This document shows, piece by piece, positions 31,451-44,085 of a DNA stretch of 44,167 nucleotides. The notes under the pieces were generated by a model that had not been told where the DNA came from, ran no database searches, and saw only the letters and a list, made by a program, of their open reading frames with translations. This stretch comes from Kurthia senegalensis. Its GTDB lineage: Bacteria > Bacillota > Bacilli > Bacillales_A > Planococcaceae. A program made the position numbers and the translations under genes. Every line of letters begins with the position of its first letter. Positions within the stretch are counted from its first letter, which is position 1. The stretch is from positions 1-44,167 of the forward strand of contig NZ_HE611068.1 of NCBI RefSeq assembly GCF_000285595.1. Reading direction: 5' to 3'.

Positions 31451-32848
31451 TTAACCAATTGAACCTTCCATTTCAAATTTGATTAGGCGGTTCATTTCTA
31501 CTGCATATTCCATTGGAAGTTCTTTAGTGAATGGCTCAATGAAGCCCATTACGATCATTTCTGTTGCTTCTTGCTCAGAAATACCGCGGCTCATTAAGTA
31601 GAATAATTGTTCTTCAGATACTTTAGAAACTTTTGCTTCGTGTTCTAAAGAAATTTGATCATTCATTACTTCGTTGTATGGAATTGTATCTGATGTAGAT
31701 TCGTTATCCATGATTAACGTATCACATTCGACGTTTGCACGAGCGTTTGTCGCGTTTTTACCGAATTTCACTTGACCACGGTATGTTACGTTACCACCGT
31801 GTTTAGAAATTGATTTCGATACGATTGTTGAAGATGTGTTTGGTGCTAAGTGAATCATTTTCGCACCTGTATCTTGGTTTTGACCACGACCAGCGATTGC
31901 GATTGATAATGTCATACCACGAGCGCCTTCGCCTTTTAAAATACATGCAGGGTATTTCATCGTTAATTTAGAACCGATGTTACCATCAACCCATTCCATT
32001 GTACCGTGTGCATCAACCATTGTACGTTTTGTTACTAAGTTGTACACGTTGTTTGCCCAGTTTTGGATTGTTGTATAACGGCAATAAGCGTTTTTCTTAA
32101 CGATGATTTCTACTACTGCTGAGTGAAGAGAACTTGTTGTATAAACAGGCGCTGTACAACCTTCAACGTAGTGTACTGAAGCGTCATCATCAACGATAAT
32201 TAACGTACGTTCGAATTGACCCATGTTTTCAGAGTTAATACGGAAGTAAGCTTGTAATGGTGTATCTAATTGAACACCTTTTGGTACGTAGATAAATGAA
32301 CCACCTGACCATACAGCAGAGTTAAGTGCTGAGAATTTGTTATCAGATGGAGGAATTACTTTACCGAAGTATTCTTTGAAAAGTTCTTCGTTTTCACGAA
32401 GTGCTGAGTCTGTATCTTTAAATACAACACCTAGTTTTTCAAGATCTTCTTTCATGTTGTGATATACAACTTCTGATTCATATTGTGCAGAAACACCTGC
32501 AAGGTATTTTTGTTCTGCTTCAGGAATACCTAATTTATCAAATGTTGCTTTGATTTCAGCAGGCACTTCATCCCAAGACTTTTCAGCACCTTCAGATGGT
32601 TTTACGTAGTACGTAATTTCATCGAAGTCTAAACCTGAAAGGTCTCCACCCCATTGAGGCATTGGTTTTGAATAGAAAATATCTAAAGATTTTAGACGGA
32701 AGTCTAACATCCATTGTGGTTCTTCTTTCATGCGAGAAATTTCTTTAACGATTTCAGGAGTAAGACCACGTTCCGTACGGAAAATCGATACGTCTTTATC
32801 GTGGAAACCATATTCGTACTCGCCGATTTCGGGCATATTTTTAGCCAT
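31451..32848 (-). CDS. sufB: Fe-S cluster scaffold subunit SufB
   Basis: A 465-residue SufB, the core scaffold of the SufBCD complex on which clusters are built. The C-terminal beta-helix core has the SUF family patterns [22 protein letters not shown] and [12 protein letters not shown], with Cys in the ECD motif. The end is [18 protein letters not shown]. The ATG at 32848 follows GGAGGAG; a longer frame to 32866 would add six residues and overlap that site. It is last in sufCDSUB. Confidence 0.95.
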   Translation of the reverse strand: MAKNMPEIGEYEYGFHDKDVSIFRTERGLTPEIVKEISRMKEEPQWMLDFRLKSLDIFYSKPMPQWGGDLSGLDFDEITYYVKPSEGAEKSWDEVPAEIKATFDKLGIPEAEQKYLAGVSAQYESEVVYHNMKEDLEKLGVVFKDTDSALRENEELFKEYFGKVIPPSDNKFSALNSAVWSGGSFIYVPKGVQLDTPLQAYFRINSENMGQFERTLIIVDDDASVHYVEGCTAPVYTTSSLHSAVVEIIVKKNAYCRYTTIQNWANNVYNLVTKRTMVDAHGTMEWVDGNIGSKLTMKYPACILKGEGARGMTLSIAIAGRGQNQDTGAKMIHLAPNTSSTIVSKSISKHGGNVTYRGQVKFGKNATNARANVECDTLIMDNESTSDTIPYNEVMNDQISLEHEAKVSKVSEEQLFYLMSRGISEQEATEMIVMGFIEPFTKELPMEYAVEMNRLIKFEMEGSIG

Positions 32849-32869
32849 TATTTCTCCTCCGTTCAAAGC

Positions 32870-35830
<2,961 letters not shown>

Positions 35831-35849
35831 CTGTGCTCGTCCTCCTCTA

Positions 35850-36632
35850 TTATGCTTCTTCTACTACTGCGTCAGTATCTTTGATGCCTAATTCTTCTTT
35901 AATCCAGTCATAGCCTTCTGCTTCTAAGCGTTGAGCTAATTCAGAACCACCAGATTTAACAACTTTACCTTGCATCATTACGTGAACGTGGTCAGGTGTG
36001 ATGTAGTTAAGTAGACGTTGGTAGTGCGTGATCATTAAGCAACCGAAACCTTCGCCGCGCATTTCATTAATACCTTTTGATACAACTTTAAGTGCATCGA
36101 TATCAAGACCTGAGTCAATTTCATCAAGTACTGCGAATTTTGGTTTGATCATCATTAATTGAAGAATTTCGTTACGTTTTTTCTCACCGCCAGAGAAACC
36201 TTCGTTTAAGTAACGTTGGCCCATTTCTTCTGGCATTTCTAAGAAGTCCATTGTTTTATCTAATTGTTTGATGAATTTCATGATTGAAATTTCATCGCCT
36301 TCTTCACGACGAGCGTTAATTGCTGAACGTAAGAAATCTGCGTTCGTAACACCAGCGATTTCAGATGGATATTGCATAGCAAGGAATAAACCGGCTTGAG
36401 CGCGTTCGTCTACTTCCATTTCCAATACGTTTTCACCATCAAGTAAAATTTCACCAGAAGTTACTTCATATTTAGGATGACCCATGATAGCTGAAGCTAA
36501 AGTTGATTTACCAGTACCATTTGGCCCCATGATTGCGTGCACTTCATTTGTATTTAGTGTTAAGTTAACACCTTTTAAAATCTCCTTGTCTTCGATTGAA
36601 ACATGAAGATCTTTAATTTCTAAAGTTGACAT
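35850..36632 (-). CDS. sufC: ABC-type ATPase SufC
   Basis: A 260-residue cytoplasmic ATPase that drives conformational change in SufBD. Walker A is GPNGTGKST (about 36-44), the signature is [14 protein letters not shown] (about 144-157), Walker B is [12 protein letters not shown] and the switch His is in MITHYQRLL. The ERRxxK-type ABC signature of transporters is replaced by the SufC-specific GGEKKRNE. It is first in the operon, behind the promoter at 36695-36723. Confidence 0.95.
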   Translation of the reverse strand: MSTLEIKDLHVSIEDKEILKGVNLTLNTNEVHAIMGPNGTGKSTLASAIMGHPKYEVTSGEILLDGENVLEMEVDERAQAGLFLAMQYPSEIAGVTNADFLRSAINARREEGDEISIMKFIKQLDKTMDFLEMPEEMGQRYLNEGFSGGEKKRNEILQLMMIKPKFAVLDEIDSGLDIDALKVVSKGINEMRGEGFGCLMITHYQRLLNYITPDHVHVMMQGKVVKSGGSELAQRLEAEGYDWIKEELGIKDTDAVVEEA

Positions 36633-36694
36633 TCTAATACCCTCCGTTTGCGTTTTTCGAATGGCAAAACCATTCTTAATTTAACATCATTCTA

Positions 36695-36723
36695 ATCTTA
36701 ACTTAATTAAAAACGGTTTGCAA
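36695..36723 (-). promoter_or_regulatory. suf operon promoter
   Basis: On the minus strand there is a -35 TTGCAA (36718-36723), a 17-bp spacer and a -10 TAAGAT (36695-36700), 62 bases upstream of the sufC ATG. No other good promoter is seen in 36633-37016, a 380-base A/T-rich gap that otherwise holds the Fur-like sites. Confidence 0.55.
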
Positions 36724-36728
36724 CCATT

Positions 36729-36743
36729 TGAATTTCATTCTCA
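36729..36743. promoter_or_regulatory. Fur-like box next to the suf -35
   Basis: On the minus strand TGAGAATGAAATTCA resembles the 7-1-7 Fur box TGATAATnATTATCA, with several mismatches, five bases upstream of the -35. A related TGAGAATAGATTTCA lies on the plus strand at 36849-36863. Both are weak matches and the protein that binds them is unproven. Confidence 0.35.
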
Positions 36744-36848
36744 AGTAGTTTCTTTAATCGTTGCTACGAAAAGATTTCCTATTATAAAGTCTTCTCTTTT
36801 CATCCCTCGCTCATATTTTATTCTCATTTTCAATAAGCAACTTCTAAT

Positions 36849-36863
36849 TGAGAATAGATTTCA
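36849..36863. promoter_or_regulatory. second Fur-like box upstream of suf
   Basis: TGAGAATAGATTTCA matches 10 of the 14 fixed positions of the Fur 7-1-7 pattern. Its TGAGAATA arm is also the inverse of TATTCTCA at 36819-36826. It lies about 125 bases upstream of the suf -35, so its role is uncertain. Confidence 0.3.
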
Positions 36864-37016
36864 ATAACATCTATTGATTTCCACTGTTTAAAGAGGTTTA
36901 AACCCTATTAAATCGGCTTTTCCAAACAAATCCCCATTACATCCGAATAAGAATGAGTCGTTATATTTCTTTAAAAATGAAAAGTTATCATTATTTTAAT
37001 TTAAACTGAAACAGCA

Positions 37017-37052
37017 AAAAATGTGGAATCGAGAAATGACCCCACATTTTTT
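37017..37052. terminator. terminator after glutamate synthase small subunit
   Basis: AAAAATGTGG (37017-37026) pairs with CCACATTTTT (37042-37051) over a 15-base loop, with A/T tracts on both sides. It begins 12 bases after the stop of the small-subunit gene. Confidence 0.8.
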
Positions 37053-37063
37053 ATTTCATTTTA

Positions 37064-38548
37064 TTATTGTACAATTGCATGTTCTTTCGATAAAAAGTTC
37101 GCGACTTCTACTGCGACTTCTCTCCCTTCTTTAATAGCCCATACGATTAATGACGGCCCACGACGTGCATCCCCCGCTGCGTAAACACCTGGCACGTTCG
37201 TCGTATAATCGAATCGAGAAGCTTGAATACGATTGTTTGCCATCTTCACACCGAATTGTTGTGCTAATGGGGATTCAGCTCCTTGGAAACCAATAGCGAT
37301 AAACACGTAATCGACCGGCCATACTTTTTCTGTTCCCGGCACTTCTTCAAAGTAAGCATACCCTTCATCGTTGACGATTTTATTCATTTGAATCGTATGC
37401 AGTTGTTTTACATTTCCTGCATCATCTGCCACGATTTTTTTCGTTTGAATGCAATATTCACGCGGATCTCCACCGAATTTCGCATCCGCTTCCGCATACG
37501 CATAATCCAGTTTGTAAACGTTTGGATCTGCTGGCCACGGTTGCTCTTGTTGACGAGTCGTTGGCAATGCGGGATGTTTCCCGAATTGATGCACGGTTTT
37601 ACATTTTTGACGAAGCGCTGTCGCAACACAGTCTGCTCCCGTATCACCACCACCAATAACGATGACATTTTTCCCTTTTACATCGATTGCTTTTTGATCT
37701 TCAAAGTTCGAGTCTAAATAACTTTTCGTCACGTCATGTAAATACGTCATCGCTGGCACGACACCCGCTGATTCTGCACCGTCCATATGCAACTCACGTG
37801 CTTTCGTAGCCCCGATACAAAGAATGACCGCATCATACTGTTTACGAAGTGCATCTGCCGTCACATCTTTTCCGATTTCGGTATTCAATACGAATTGAAT
37901 GCCTTCTTCTTGCAGCAACTGAATACGACGCTCGACGATTGATTTTTCAAGTTTCATATTCGGAATACCATACATTAGTAATCCACCGGCCCGGTCCGCA
38001 CGCTCATACACCGTTACGTTATGACCTAGTTGATTTAATTCATCCGCAGCTGCTAAGCCCGCAGGACCTGAACCGATAATCGCAACACGTTTATTCGTAC
38101 GTTTTTCTGGTATACGAGGCGTCACCCAGCCCATTTCAAACCCTTTATCGATAATAGAACGTTCGATACTTTTAATCGCAACAGATGGTTCATTAATACC
38201 GAGCGTACAAGAACCTTCACACGGTGCTGGACAAACACGACCTGTAAACTCTGGGAAGTTATTCGTCATGCGTAAACGCTCTAACGCTTCCTCCCATTTT
38301 CCGTGATAAACGAGGTCATTCCATTCTGGAATATAGTTATTGATCGGACAACCGGCAGCGGCTCCTCTAATTTCAATGCCCATATGACAAAATGGCGTCC
38401 CACAATCCATACAGCGAGCACCTTGCGTTTGTAAATCTTTATCTGTTAAACGCTCCGTGTATTCGCCCCAATTCTTAACGCGCTCTAGTGGTGCTTTTTC
38501 TTTTACTTTTTGTTTCGCATATTCCATAAACCCAGTTGGTTTTCCCAT
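37064..38548 (-). CDS. gltB: glutamate synthase small (beta) subunit
   Basis: A 494-residue NADPH-oxidising subunit that passes electrons to the large subunit. The N-terminal Fe-S region has CMDCGTPFCH (about 42-51) and CPAPCEGSCTLGI (about 105-117). The FAD-binding loop is AIIGSGPAGLAAADELNQLG (about 153-172), and the NADPH-binding loop is VIVIGGGDTGADCVATALR (about 290-308). A late AAGDARRGPSLIVWAI closes the FAD site. The name follows B. subtilis (gltD in Escherichia coli). It starts 13 bases after the large-subunit stop, so the two are co-transcribed. Confidence 0.95.
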   Translation of the reverse strand: MGKPTGFMEYAKQKVKEKAPLERVKNWGEYTERLTDKDLQTQGARCMDCGTPFCHMGIEIRGAAAGCPINNYIPEWNDLVYHGKWEEALERLRMTNNFPEFTGRVCPAPCEGSCTLGINEPSVAIKSIERSIIDKGFEMGWVTPRIPEKRTNKRVAIIGSGPAGLAAADELNQLGHNVTVYERADRAGGLLMYGIPNMKLEKSIVERRIQLLQEEGIQFVLNTEIGKDVTADALRKQYDAVILCIGATKARELHMDGAESAGVVPAMTYLHDVTKSYLDSNFEDQKAIDVKGKNVIVIGGGDTGADCVATALRQKCKTVHQFGKHPALPTTRQQEQPWPADPNVYKLDYAYAEADAKFGGDPREYCIQTKKIVADDAGNVKQLHTIQMNKIVNDEGYAYFEEVPGTEKVWPVDYVFIAIGFQGAESPLAQQFGVKMANNRIQASRFDYTTNVPGVYAAGDARRGPSLIVWAIKEGREVAVEVANFLSKEHAIVQ

Positions 38549-38561
38549 CTAGCTCACTCCT

Positions 38562-41500
38562 TTAAGATTTGGTTACGGGTTGTTTCTTTTTCGGTGAAGT
38601 TACAAGTGTAAAAGCCTCCATCGCCGCTTCCTGTTCAGATAATCCTTGTTTTTCAAACGCCTCAATGTTTTCTAACATCACTTTATAATCAGACGGAACG
38701 ACTTTAATACAGCGTTCCATATAATGTGAAAAATTATTTAACATTCTTTTCGCTTTCGTACTATCCGTATAATGAATATGTTTCTCTAACAATTCTTTCA
38801 CGAGTTCTATTTCTTTTTGCGTAAACGCTGTTGAAAATTCAATCATTTCCGTATTACAACGTTCTTTAAATGCATCTATATTCGTAGGCAGTACGTAAGC
38901 AATACCACCTGACATTCCTGCACCGAAGTTTTTGCCGACATCGCCTAAAATGATAACGTTCCCGCCTGTCATATATTCCAAGCCATGATCGCCAATTCCT
39001 TCGACGACGACGTTCGCACCACTATTACGTACAGCGAAACGTTCGCCTGCACGTCCGTTAATGAACGCTTCACCGCTCGTCGCTCCGTATAAACAAACGT
39101 TGCCAGCGATTACATTACTTTCTTCCTTCCCTTTAATCGGCGCACAAGCGATTAACTTACCGCCTGATAAGCCTTTACCGAAGTAATCATTCGCATCTCC
39201 GTCTACAGCCATCGTCATACCTTGGGGAATGAATGCTCCGAAGCTTTGACCTGCATGACCATTGAAGTGAAGTTTAATCGTGTCTTCCGGTAAACCAACA
39301 CTTCCGTACTGACGAGAAATTTCACTACCGACAATCGTACCGACTGCACGGTCTGTATTTTTAATCGCAAACGTTAACTCAATTGGTGAAGCATGTTTCA
39401 CTGCGAAATCAACGCGCGGTAAAATTTCACGTAAATCTAACGTTTCATCAAGTTTATGATTTTGCTCAATACCTTTTGTTCTCGGACCTTCTACTTGGTG
39501 CAACAGTTTCGACAAGTCTAATTGTCCCGCTTTCCAATGATTTTTCGCACGGTCACTCACTTCTAGTAAATCCGTACGACCGACTAATTGTTCAAACTCA
39601 CGAATACCAAGTTGTGCCATATACTCACGTACTTCTTCCGCTACGAACATCATGAAATTCACGACGTGATCCGGCGTCCCCATAAACTTCGCACGAAGCT
39701 CTGGGTTTTGCGTCGCTACGCCGACCGGACACGTATCTAAATGACAAGCACGCATCATCACACAACCGAGTACGATTAAAGGTGCTGTCGCAAAGCCGAA
39801 CTCTTCTGCGCCGAGTAAAGCTGCCATAATGACGTCTTTCCCTGTCATCAACTTCCCATCCGTTTCAAGCGTCACACGGTCACGAAGATTGTTTAACATA
39901 AGCGTTTGATGCGCTTCTGCTAACCCGAGTTCCCACGGTAAGCCTGTATGTTTAATACTCGTTTTCGGTGATGCACCCGTCCCTCCGTCATAACCACTTA
40001 CGACGATGACGTCTGCCGCACCTTTCGCAACACCAGCAGCAATCGTACCAACACCTGCTTTCGCTACGAGCTTCACGGAAATACGTGCGTAACGATTCGC
40101 ATTTTTCAAATCATAAATAAGCTCTGCCATATCTTCAATAGAATAAATATCATGATGTGGTGGTGGTGAAATTAATCCAACACCCGTAGTAGAACCACGA
40201 ACTGTTGCGACCCAAGGATACACTTTATTCCCCGGAAGTTGACCCCCTTCACCTGGTTTCGCACCTTGTGCCATTTTAATTTGTAATTCATTAGCGTTTA
40301 CTAAATAATGCGATTTAACACCGAAACGCCCTGAAGCAATTTGTTTAATTTGTGAGCGACGTAAATCACCATTGGCATCGCGTTCAAAGCGAGCTGGATC
40401 TTCTCCACCCTCACCTGAATTGGATTTACCGCCAATACGGTTCATCGCGATAGCAAGTGCTTCATGTGCTTCTTGAGAAATCGAACCGAATGACATCGCA
40501 CCCGTTTTGAATCGTTTCACAATTGACGCTGCACTTTCTACTTCTTCAATCGGAATCGCCGTCGTCTGCTTAAACGTTAATAAATTACGTAAAAAGCCTA
40601 AGCGCTCTTCATTCGCCATTTCTGAAAATTGGTGGAAGAGTCCAAAATCATTTTTACGTGTTGCCCATTGCAACGTATGAATCGTCTTCGGATTAAACGC
40701 ATGATGTTCGCCGTTCGCTCTCCACTGATATTCGCTACCCGGTGGCAATCCTTTATCCCCAGAAGCGATCGCTACTTCGTGACGGCGCATCGCTTCTTGC
40801 CCGATTGTGCGTAAACCGATTCCACCTAATTGCGACGCTGTACCTGTGAAATGGCGTTCGATTACGTCTTCACTAATACCGACCGCTTCAAAAATTTGAG
40901 CCCCGCGGTAACTTTGAATTGTAGAAATCCCCATTTTCGACATCACTTTCACGACACCTTGTGACGAAGCATAAACGTAACGTTTTAATGCTTCATCATA
41001 TGAAATCGTTAAATGTTCATCTTCAATTGCTTTATAAATCGTCGCATAAACTAAATACGGATTAATCGCATCGACACCAAAACCAATCAATGCCGCATGA
41101 TGATGTACTTCTCTCGCTTCAGCAGTTTCTACTATAATACTTACTTGTGTACGTTCTCCAACGCGAACAAGATGTTGATGTAGGCTACTCGCTGCAAGTA
41201 AGATTGGCAGCATCGGGCGACTTTCTGATACGTGACGGTCTGATAAGATGAGCAATTGCACCCCATGCGCAATCGCTTCATCTGCTTCATCGGCAATACG
41301 TTGTAAATCCGCTTCGACATCCTCTGTTAAATGTAAATCAATCACAATGGATTCAAACTGTGGTTGTCGCTTTAATTGTGCTAATTGGCTATTCGTTAAA
41401 ATCGGAGACTCTAAAAAGATACGCTGACAGTTCGTCTCCGTCGGCGTTAAAATATCGCCTTCTTTTCCGAGCCACGTCATTGTCGACGTTACTAAATGTT

Positions 41501-43076
41501 CGCGAATCGAGTCGATTGGTGGGTTCGTCACTTGTGCAAATAGCTGTTTGAAATAATTAAATAGCGATTGCGGGCGATCCGATAATACTGCAAGTGGTGC
41601 ATCGTTCCCCATTGAGCCGAGTGGGTCGGTTTTCCCTTGAATCATCGGCACGATGTATTTATGCACATCTTCATACGTATATCCGAAGATTTTTTGGTGA
41701 AGGAGTAATGCTTCTAATTTTTCTGGTCGTTCATCTGCAGACGTCACTTTCACTACGTGCTCTTGTAACCACTGTTCATAAGGCTTCGCTTTTGCCATGC
41801 TATCTTTCAATTGCTCATCAGCCACGATATGCCCTTCTTCTAAATCAATTAATAACATTTTCCCCGGACTCAAACGATCTTTATACACGACGTCCTCTTC
41901 TGCCACATCTACTACGCCAACTTCTGAAGAATAAATAATGTGGTCATCTTTCGTCACGTAGTAACGTGCTGGACGTAAGCCGTTTCGATCTAAAATCGCA
42001 CCGATTTGACGACCGTTCGTAAAAGCGATCGACGTCGGTCCGTCCCAAGGCTCCATCATCGTACTATTGAACTCATAAAATGCTTTCTTTTCTTTTGAGA
42101 TGTGTGGATTTTCTGTCCACGGTTCGGGAATCATCATCATTGCCGTTTCCGCTAATGAACGCCCAGCTAAGTGGAAAAATTCAAACGCATTATCGACCAT
42201 CGCAGAATCAGAACCTGATGCGTTAATAATCGGTAATAACTTCGGTAAATCTTCACCAAATGCTTCGGATACAAATTTTTGTTCGCGTGCTTTCATCCAG
42301 TTCGCATTTCCTAATACAGTGTTAATTTCACCGTTATGAATAATGTAGCGGTTCGGATGTGCGCGTTCCCAGGATGGGAATGTATTCGTTGAATAACGTG
42401 AATGCACTAATGCAATCGCTGACGTAAAGCGCTCATCTTGTAGATCCACATAAAATTGCGCTACTTCTTCTGGTGATAATAGCCCTTTAAATACCATCGT
42501 AGACGTTGAAAAACTTGGACAATAAAACGTAAATCCTTGTTCTTGTACCCATTTTTCAACTCGTTTGCGAATCAAATACAATTTCCGTTCAAATGTAAGG
42601 GAATCTCCTGACGTTTTACTTGCTACGAATACTTGACGGACAATCGGAGCCGTTTCTTTTGCAACATCACTTAACTGTGTAGCATTCGTCGGTGCTGTTC
42701 GCCATCCGATGAGTTGCTGCCCTTCTTCCACGATGATTGCATTAAACTGTGCTTCAATTAACTGACGTTGTTCTTCGTTTTCTGTGAAAAAGAATTGACC
42801 GACACCATATTCGCCCTTAGGTGGTAATGTCCATTCCGTAACTTGGCGGAAAAAGGAATCCGGGATTTGAACCATCAGTCCAGCACCATCTCCGGTTTTC
42901 CCGTCACTACCACGTCCTGCACGGTGGTCTAATCGGCAAAGCATTTCTAAACCATTCACCACGATGTCATGTGATGGTTCATTTTTTAAACTCGCATAAA
43001 ATCCGATTCCACACGCGTCGTGCTCGAAATTCGGATCGTATAGCCCCTCTTTTTCTTGAATATTTTGAAAAGTCAT
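38562..43076 (-). CDS. gltA: glutamate synthase large (alpha) subunit
   Basis: A 1504-residue enzyme that forms two glutamates from glutamine and 2-oxoglutarate. The class II amidotransferase domain starts at the Cys of HDACGIGFYA (about Cys22), so a propeptide of about 21 residues is removed. The FMN-binding synthase domain (about 800-1200) includes SGEGGEDPARF and GAKPGEGGQLPG. The 3Fe-4S cysteines are in CVMMRACHLDTC. The C-terminal GXGXG beta-helix (about 1240-1480) has GGKLIACAP and GDHGLEYMTGG. The ATG at 43076 has GGAGGG upstream; the longer frame to 43127 runs into the promoter. Confidence 0.95.
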   Translation of the reverse strand: MTFQNIQEKEGLYDPNFEHDACGIGFYASLKNEPSHDIVVNGLEMLCRLDHRAGRGSDGKTGDGAGLMVQIPDSFFRQVTEWTLPPKGEYGVGQFFFTENEEQRQLIEAQFNAIIVEEGQQLIGWRTAPTNATQLSDVAKETAPIVRQVFVASKTSGDSLTFERKLYLIRKRVEKWVQEQGFTFYCPSFSTSTMVFKGLLSPEEVAQFYVDLQDERFTSAIALVHSRYSTNTFPSWERAHPNRYIIHNGEINTVLGNANWMKAREQKFVSEAFGEDLPKLLPIINASGSDSAMVDNAFEFFHLAGRSLAETAMMMIPEPWTENPHISKEKKAFYEFNSTMMEPWDGPTSIAFTNGRQIGAILDRNGLRPARYYVTKDDHIIYSSEVGVVDVAEEDVVYKDRLSPGKMLLIDLEEGHIVADEQLKDSMAKAKPYEQWLQEHVVKVTSADERPEKLEALLLHQKIFGYTYEDVHKYIVPMIQGKTDPLGSMGNDAPLAVLSDRPQSLFNYFKQLFAQVTNPPIDSIREHLVTSTMTWLGKEGDILTPTETNCQRIFLESPILTNSQLAQLKRQPQFESIVIDLHLTEDVEADLQRIADEADEAIAHGVQLLILSDRHVSESRPMLPILLAASSLHQHLVRVGERTQVSIIVETAEAREVHHHAALIGFGVDAINPYLVYATIYKAIEDEHLTISYDEALKRYVYASSQGVVKVMSKMGISTIQSYRGAQIFEAVGISEDVIERHFTGTASQLGGIGLRTIGQEAMRRHEVAIASGDKGLPPGSEYQWRANGEHHAFNPKTIHTLQWATRKNDFGLFHQFSEMANEERLGFLRNLLTFKQTTAIPIEEVESAASIVKRFKTGAMSFGSISQEAHEALAIAMNRIGGKSNSGEGGEDPARFERDANGDLRRSQIKQIASGRFGVKSHYLVNANELQIKMAQGAKPGEGGQLPGNKVYPWVATVRGSTTGVGLISPPPHHDIYSIEDMAELIYDLKNANRYARISVKLVAKAGVGTIAAGVAKGAADVIVVSGYDGGTGASPKTSIKHTGLPWELGLAEAHQTLMLNNLRDRVTLETDGKLMTGKDVIMAALLGAEEFGFATAPLIVLGCVMMRACHLDTCPVGVATQNPELRAKFMGTPDHVVNFMMFVAEEVREYMAQLGIREFEQLVGRTDLLEVSDRAKNHWKAGQLDLSKLLHQVEGPRTKGIEQNHKLDETLDLREILPRVDFAVKHASPIELTFAIKNTDRAVGTIVGSEISRQYGSVGLPEDTIKLHFNGHAGQSFGAFIPQGMTMAVDGDANDYFGKGLSGGKLIACAPIKGKEESNVIAGNVCLYGATSGEAFINGRAGERFAVRNSGANVVVEGIGDHGLEYMTGGNVIILGDVGKNFGAGMSGGIAYVLPTNIDAFKERCNTEMIEFSTAFTQKEIELVKELLEKHIHYTDSTKAKRMLNNFSHYMERCIKVVPSDYKVMLENIEAFEKQGLSEQEAAMEAFTLVTSPKKKQPVTKS

Positions 43077-43098
43077 AAAAATCCCTCCCTCTTTATAT

Positions 43099-43127
43099 AT
43101 TTTAAATTCACAAATCAATACAAACAA
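43099..43127 (-). promoter_or_regulatory. gltA promoter
   Basis: On the minus strand there is a -35 TTGTTT (43122-43127), a 17-bp spacer and a -10 TAAAAT (43099-43104). The expected start near 43092 places the centre of the LysR-type box at about -64. The poor -35 fits an activator-dependent promoter. Confidence 0.55.
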
Positions 43128-43135
43128 TATATACT
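43107..43135 (+). promoter_or_regulatory. gltC promoter
   Basis: There is a -35 TTCACA (43107-43112), a 17-bp spacer and a -10 TATACT (43130-43135). It overlaps the gltA promoter on the other strand. The LysR-type box lies just downstream of the expected start (near 43142), which would allow autorepression. Confidence 0.5.
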
Positions 43136-43148
43136 TTATATAGAATCA

Positions 43149-43163
43149 ATCTACAAAATAGAT
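43149..43163. promoter_or_regulatory. GltC (LysR-type) binding box
   Basis: ATCTACAAAATAGAT is a palindrome with T-N11-A spacing and five-base arms ATCTA/TAGAT. Its place between divergent gltC and gltA, about 64 bases upstream of the expected gltA start, matches what I recall of B. subtilis Box I. Confidence 0.7.
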
Positions 43164-43182
43164 GAATTGGAGTTGACACATC

Positions 43183-44085
43183 GTGGAATTACGACAACTA
43201 CGCTATTTCGTAGCTGTTGCTGAACGTGAGCACATTTCAGAAGCAGCCGAAAATTTACACGTTGCACAATCTGCCGTCAGTAGACAAATCGCAAATTTAG
43301 AAGCTGAACTCGGAACAGATTTATTTGAAAGAATTGGGCGCAACGTCAAATTAACGCCGATCGGACATGTCTTTTTAGAACATACCATCGTGGCGTTAAA
43401 AGCAATCGACTTTGCGAAAAAGCAAGTCGACGAATATTTAGATCCAGAACAAGGCACAATTAAAATCGGATTTCCTACGAGTTTAGCAAGCTTCTTATTG
43501 CCAACCGTCATCTCCGCTTTTAAAAAAGAACATCCGAACGTGTCTTTCCATTTACGCCAAGGCTCTTATCGCTTTTTAATTAATGCTGTGAAAAATCGCG
43601 AATTGAATCTTGCCTTCTTAGGTCCCGTTCCACAAAAAGATGAATTGATCGATACGAAAATTTTATTCACTGAAAATATTTCAGCACTCGTTCCAGAAAA
43701 TCATCCACTCGCTGAGAAAAAAGAAATACAGCTTGGTGACTTACGGAATGAAGAATTCGTTTTATTCCCGGAAAAATACATTTTGAATAAAGTCGTCGTA
43801 GATGCTTGTAAGTCCGTCGGGTTCACGCCACAAGTATCTTCCGAAGGAGAAGACATGGATGCGCTCAAAGGTCTCGTCGCTGCAAGTATCGGCATTACGT
43901 TACTCCCTGAAAGTGCCTTCTACGATGCGACGCCACGACGTACAGTAAGGCTATCACTCATCGACCCTCCGTTCACACGGAATGTCGGTGTCATCTTCCC
44001 GAGTACACGGGAACTGGCACCATCAGAAGAAATCTTCCTTAACTTCGTGACGAACTTCTTCTCCCGCCTTACACAGTTCCGTTAA
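43183..44085 (+). CDS. gltC: LysR-family regulator of glutamate synthase, GltC
   Basis: A 300-residue LysR regulator that activates gltAB according to the 2-oxoglutarate/glutamate balance. The winged helix-turn-helix fills residues 1-60 (MELRQLRYFVAVAEREHISE, HVAQSAVSRQIANLE). The effector domain follows, with IKIGFPTSLASFLLPTVIS and EGEDMDALKGLVAASIGITLLPES, close to B. subtilis GltC. The GTG start has TTGGAG upstream. The remaining 82 bases of the window hold an A/T-rich inverted repeat but no clear gene. Confidence 0.93.
   Translation: MELRQLRYFVAVAEREHISEAAENLHVAQSAVSRQIANLEAELGTDLFERIGRNVKLTPIGHVFLEHTIVALKAIDFAKKQVDEYLDPEQGTIKIGFPTSLASFLLPTVISAFKKEHPNVSFHLRQGSYRFLINAVKNRELNLAFLGPVPQKDELIDTKILFTENISALVPENHPLAEKKEIQLGDLRNEEFVLFPEKYILNKVVVDACKSVGFTPQVSSEGEDMDALKGLVAASIGITLLPESAFYDATPRRTVRLSLIDPPFTRNVGVIFPSTRELAPSEEIFLNFVTNFFSRLTQFR

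Noticed and set aside
38562-43076. Large-subunit gene as a target of repeats or CRISPR-like arrays
   Set aside because: The frame is intact over 1504 codons. No regularly spaced direct repeats were seen here or elsewhere in the window, so no CRISPR is called.
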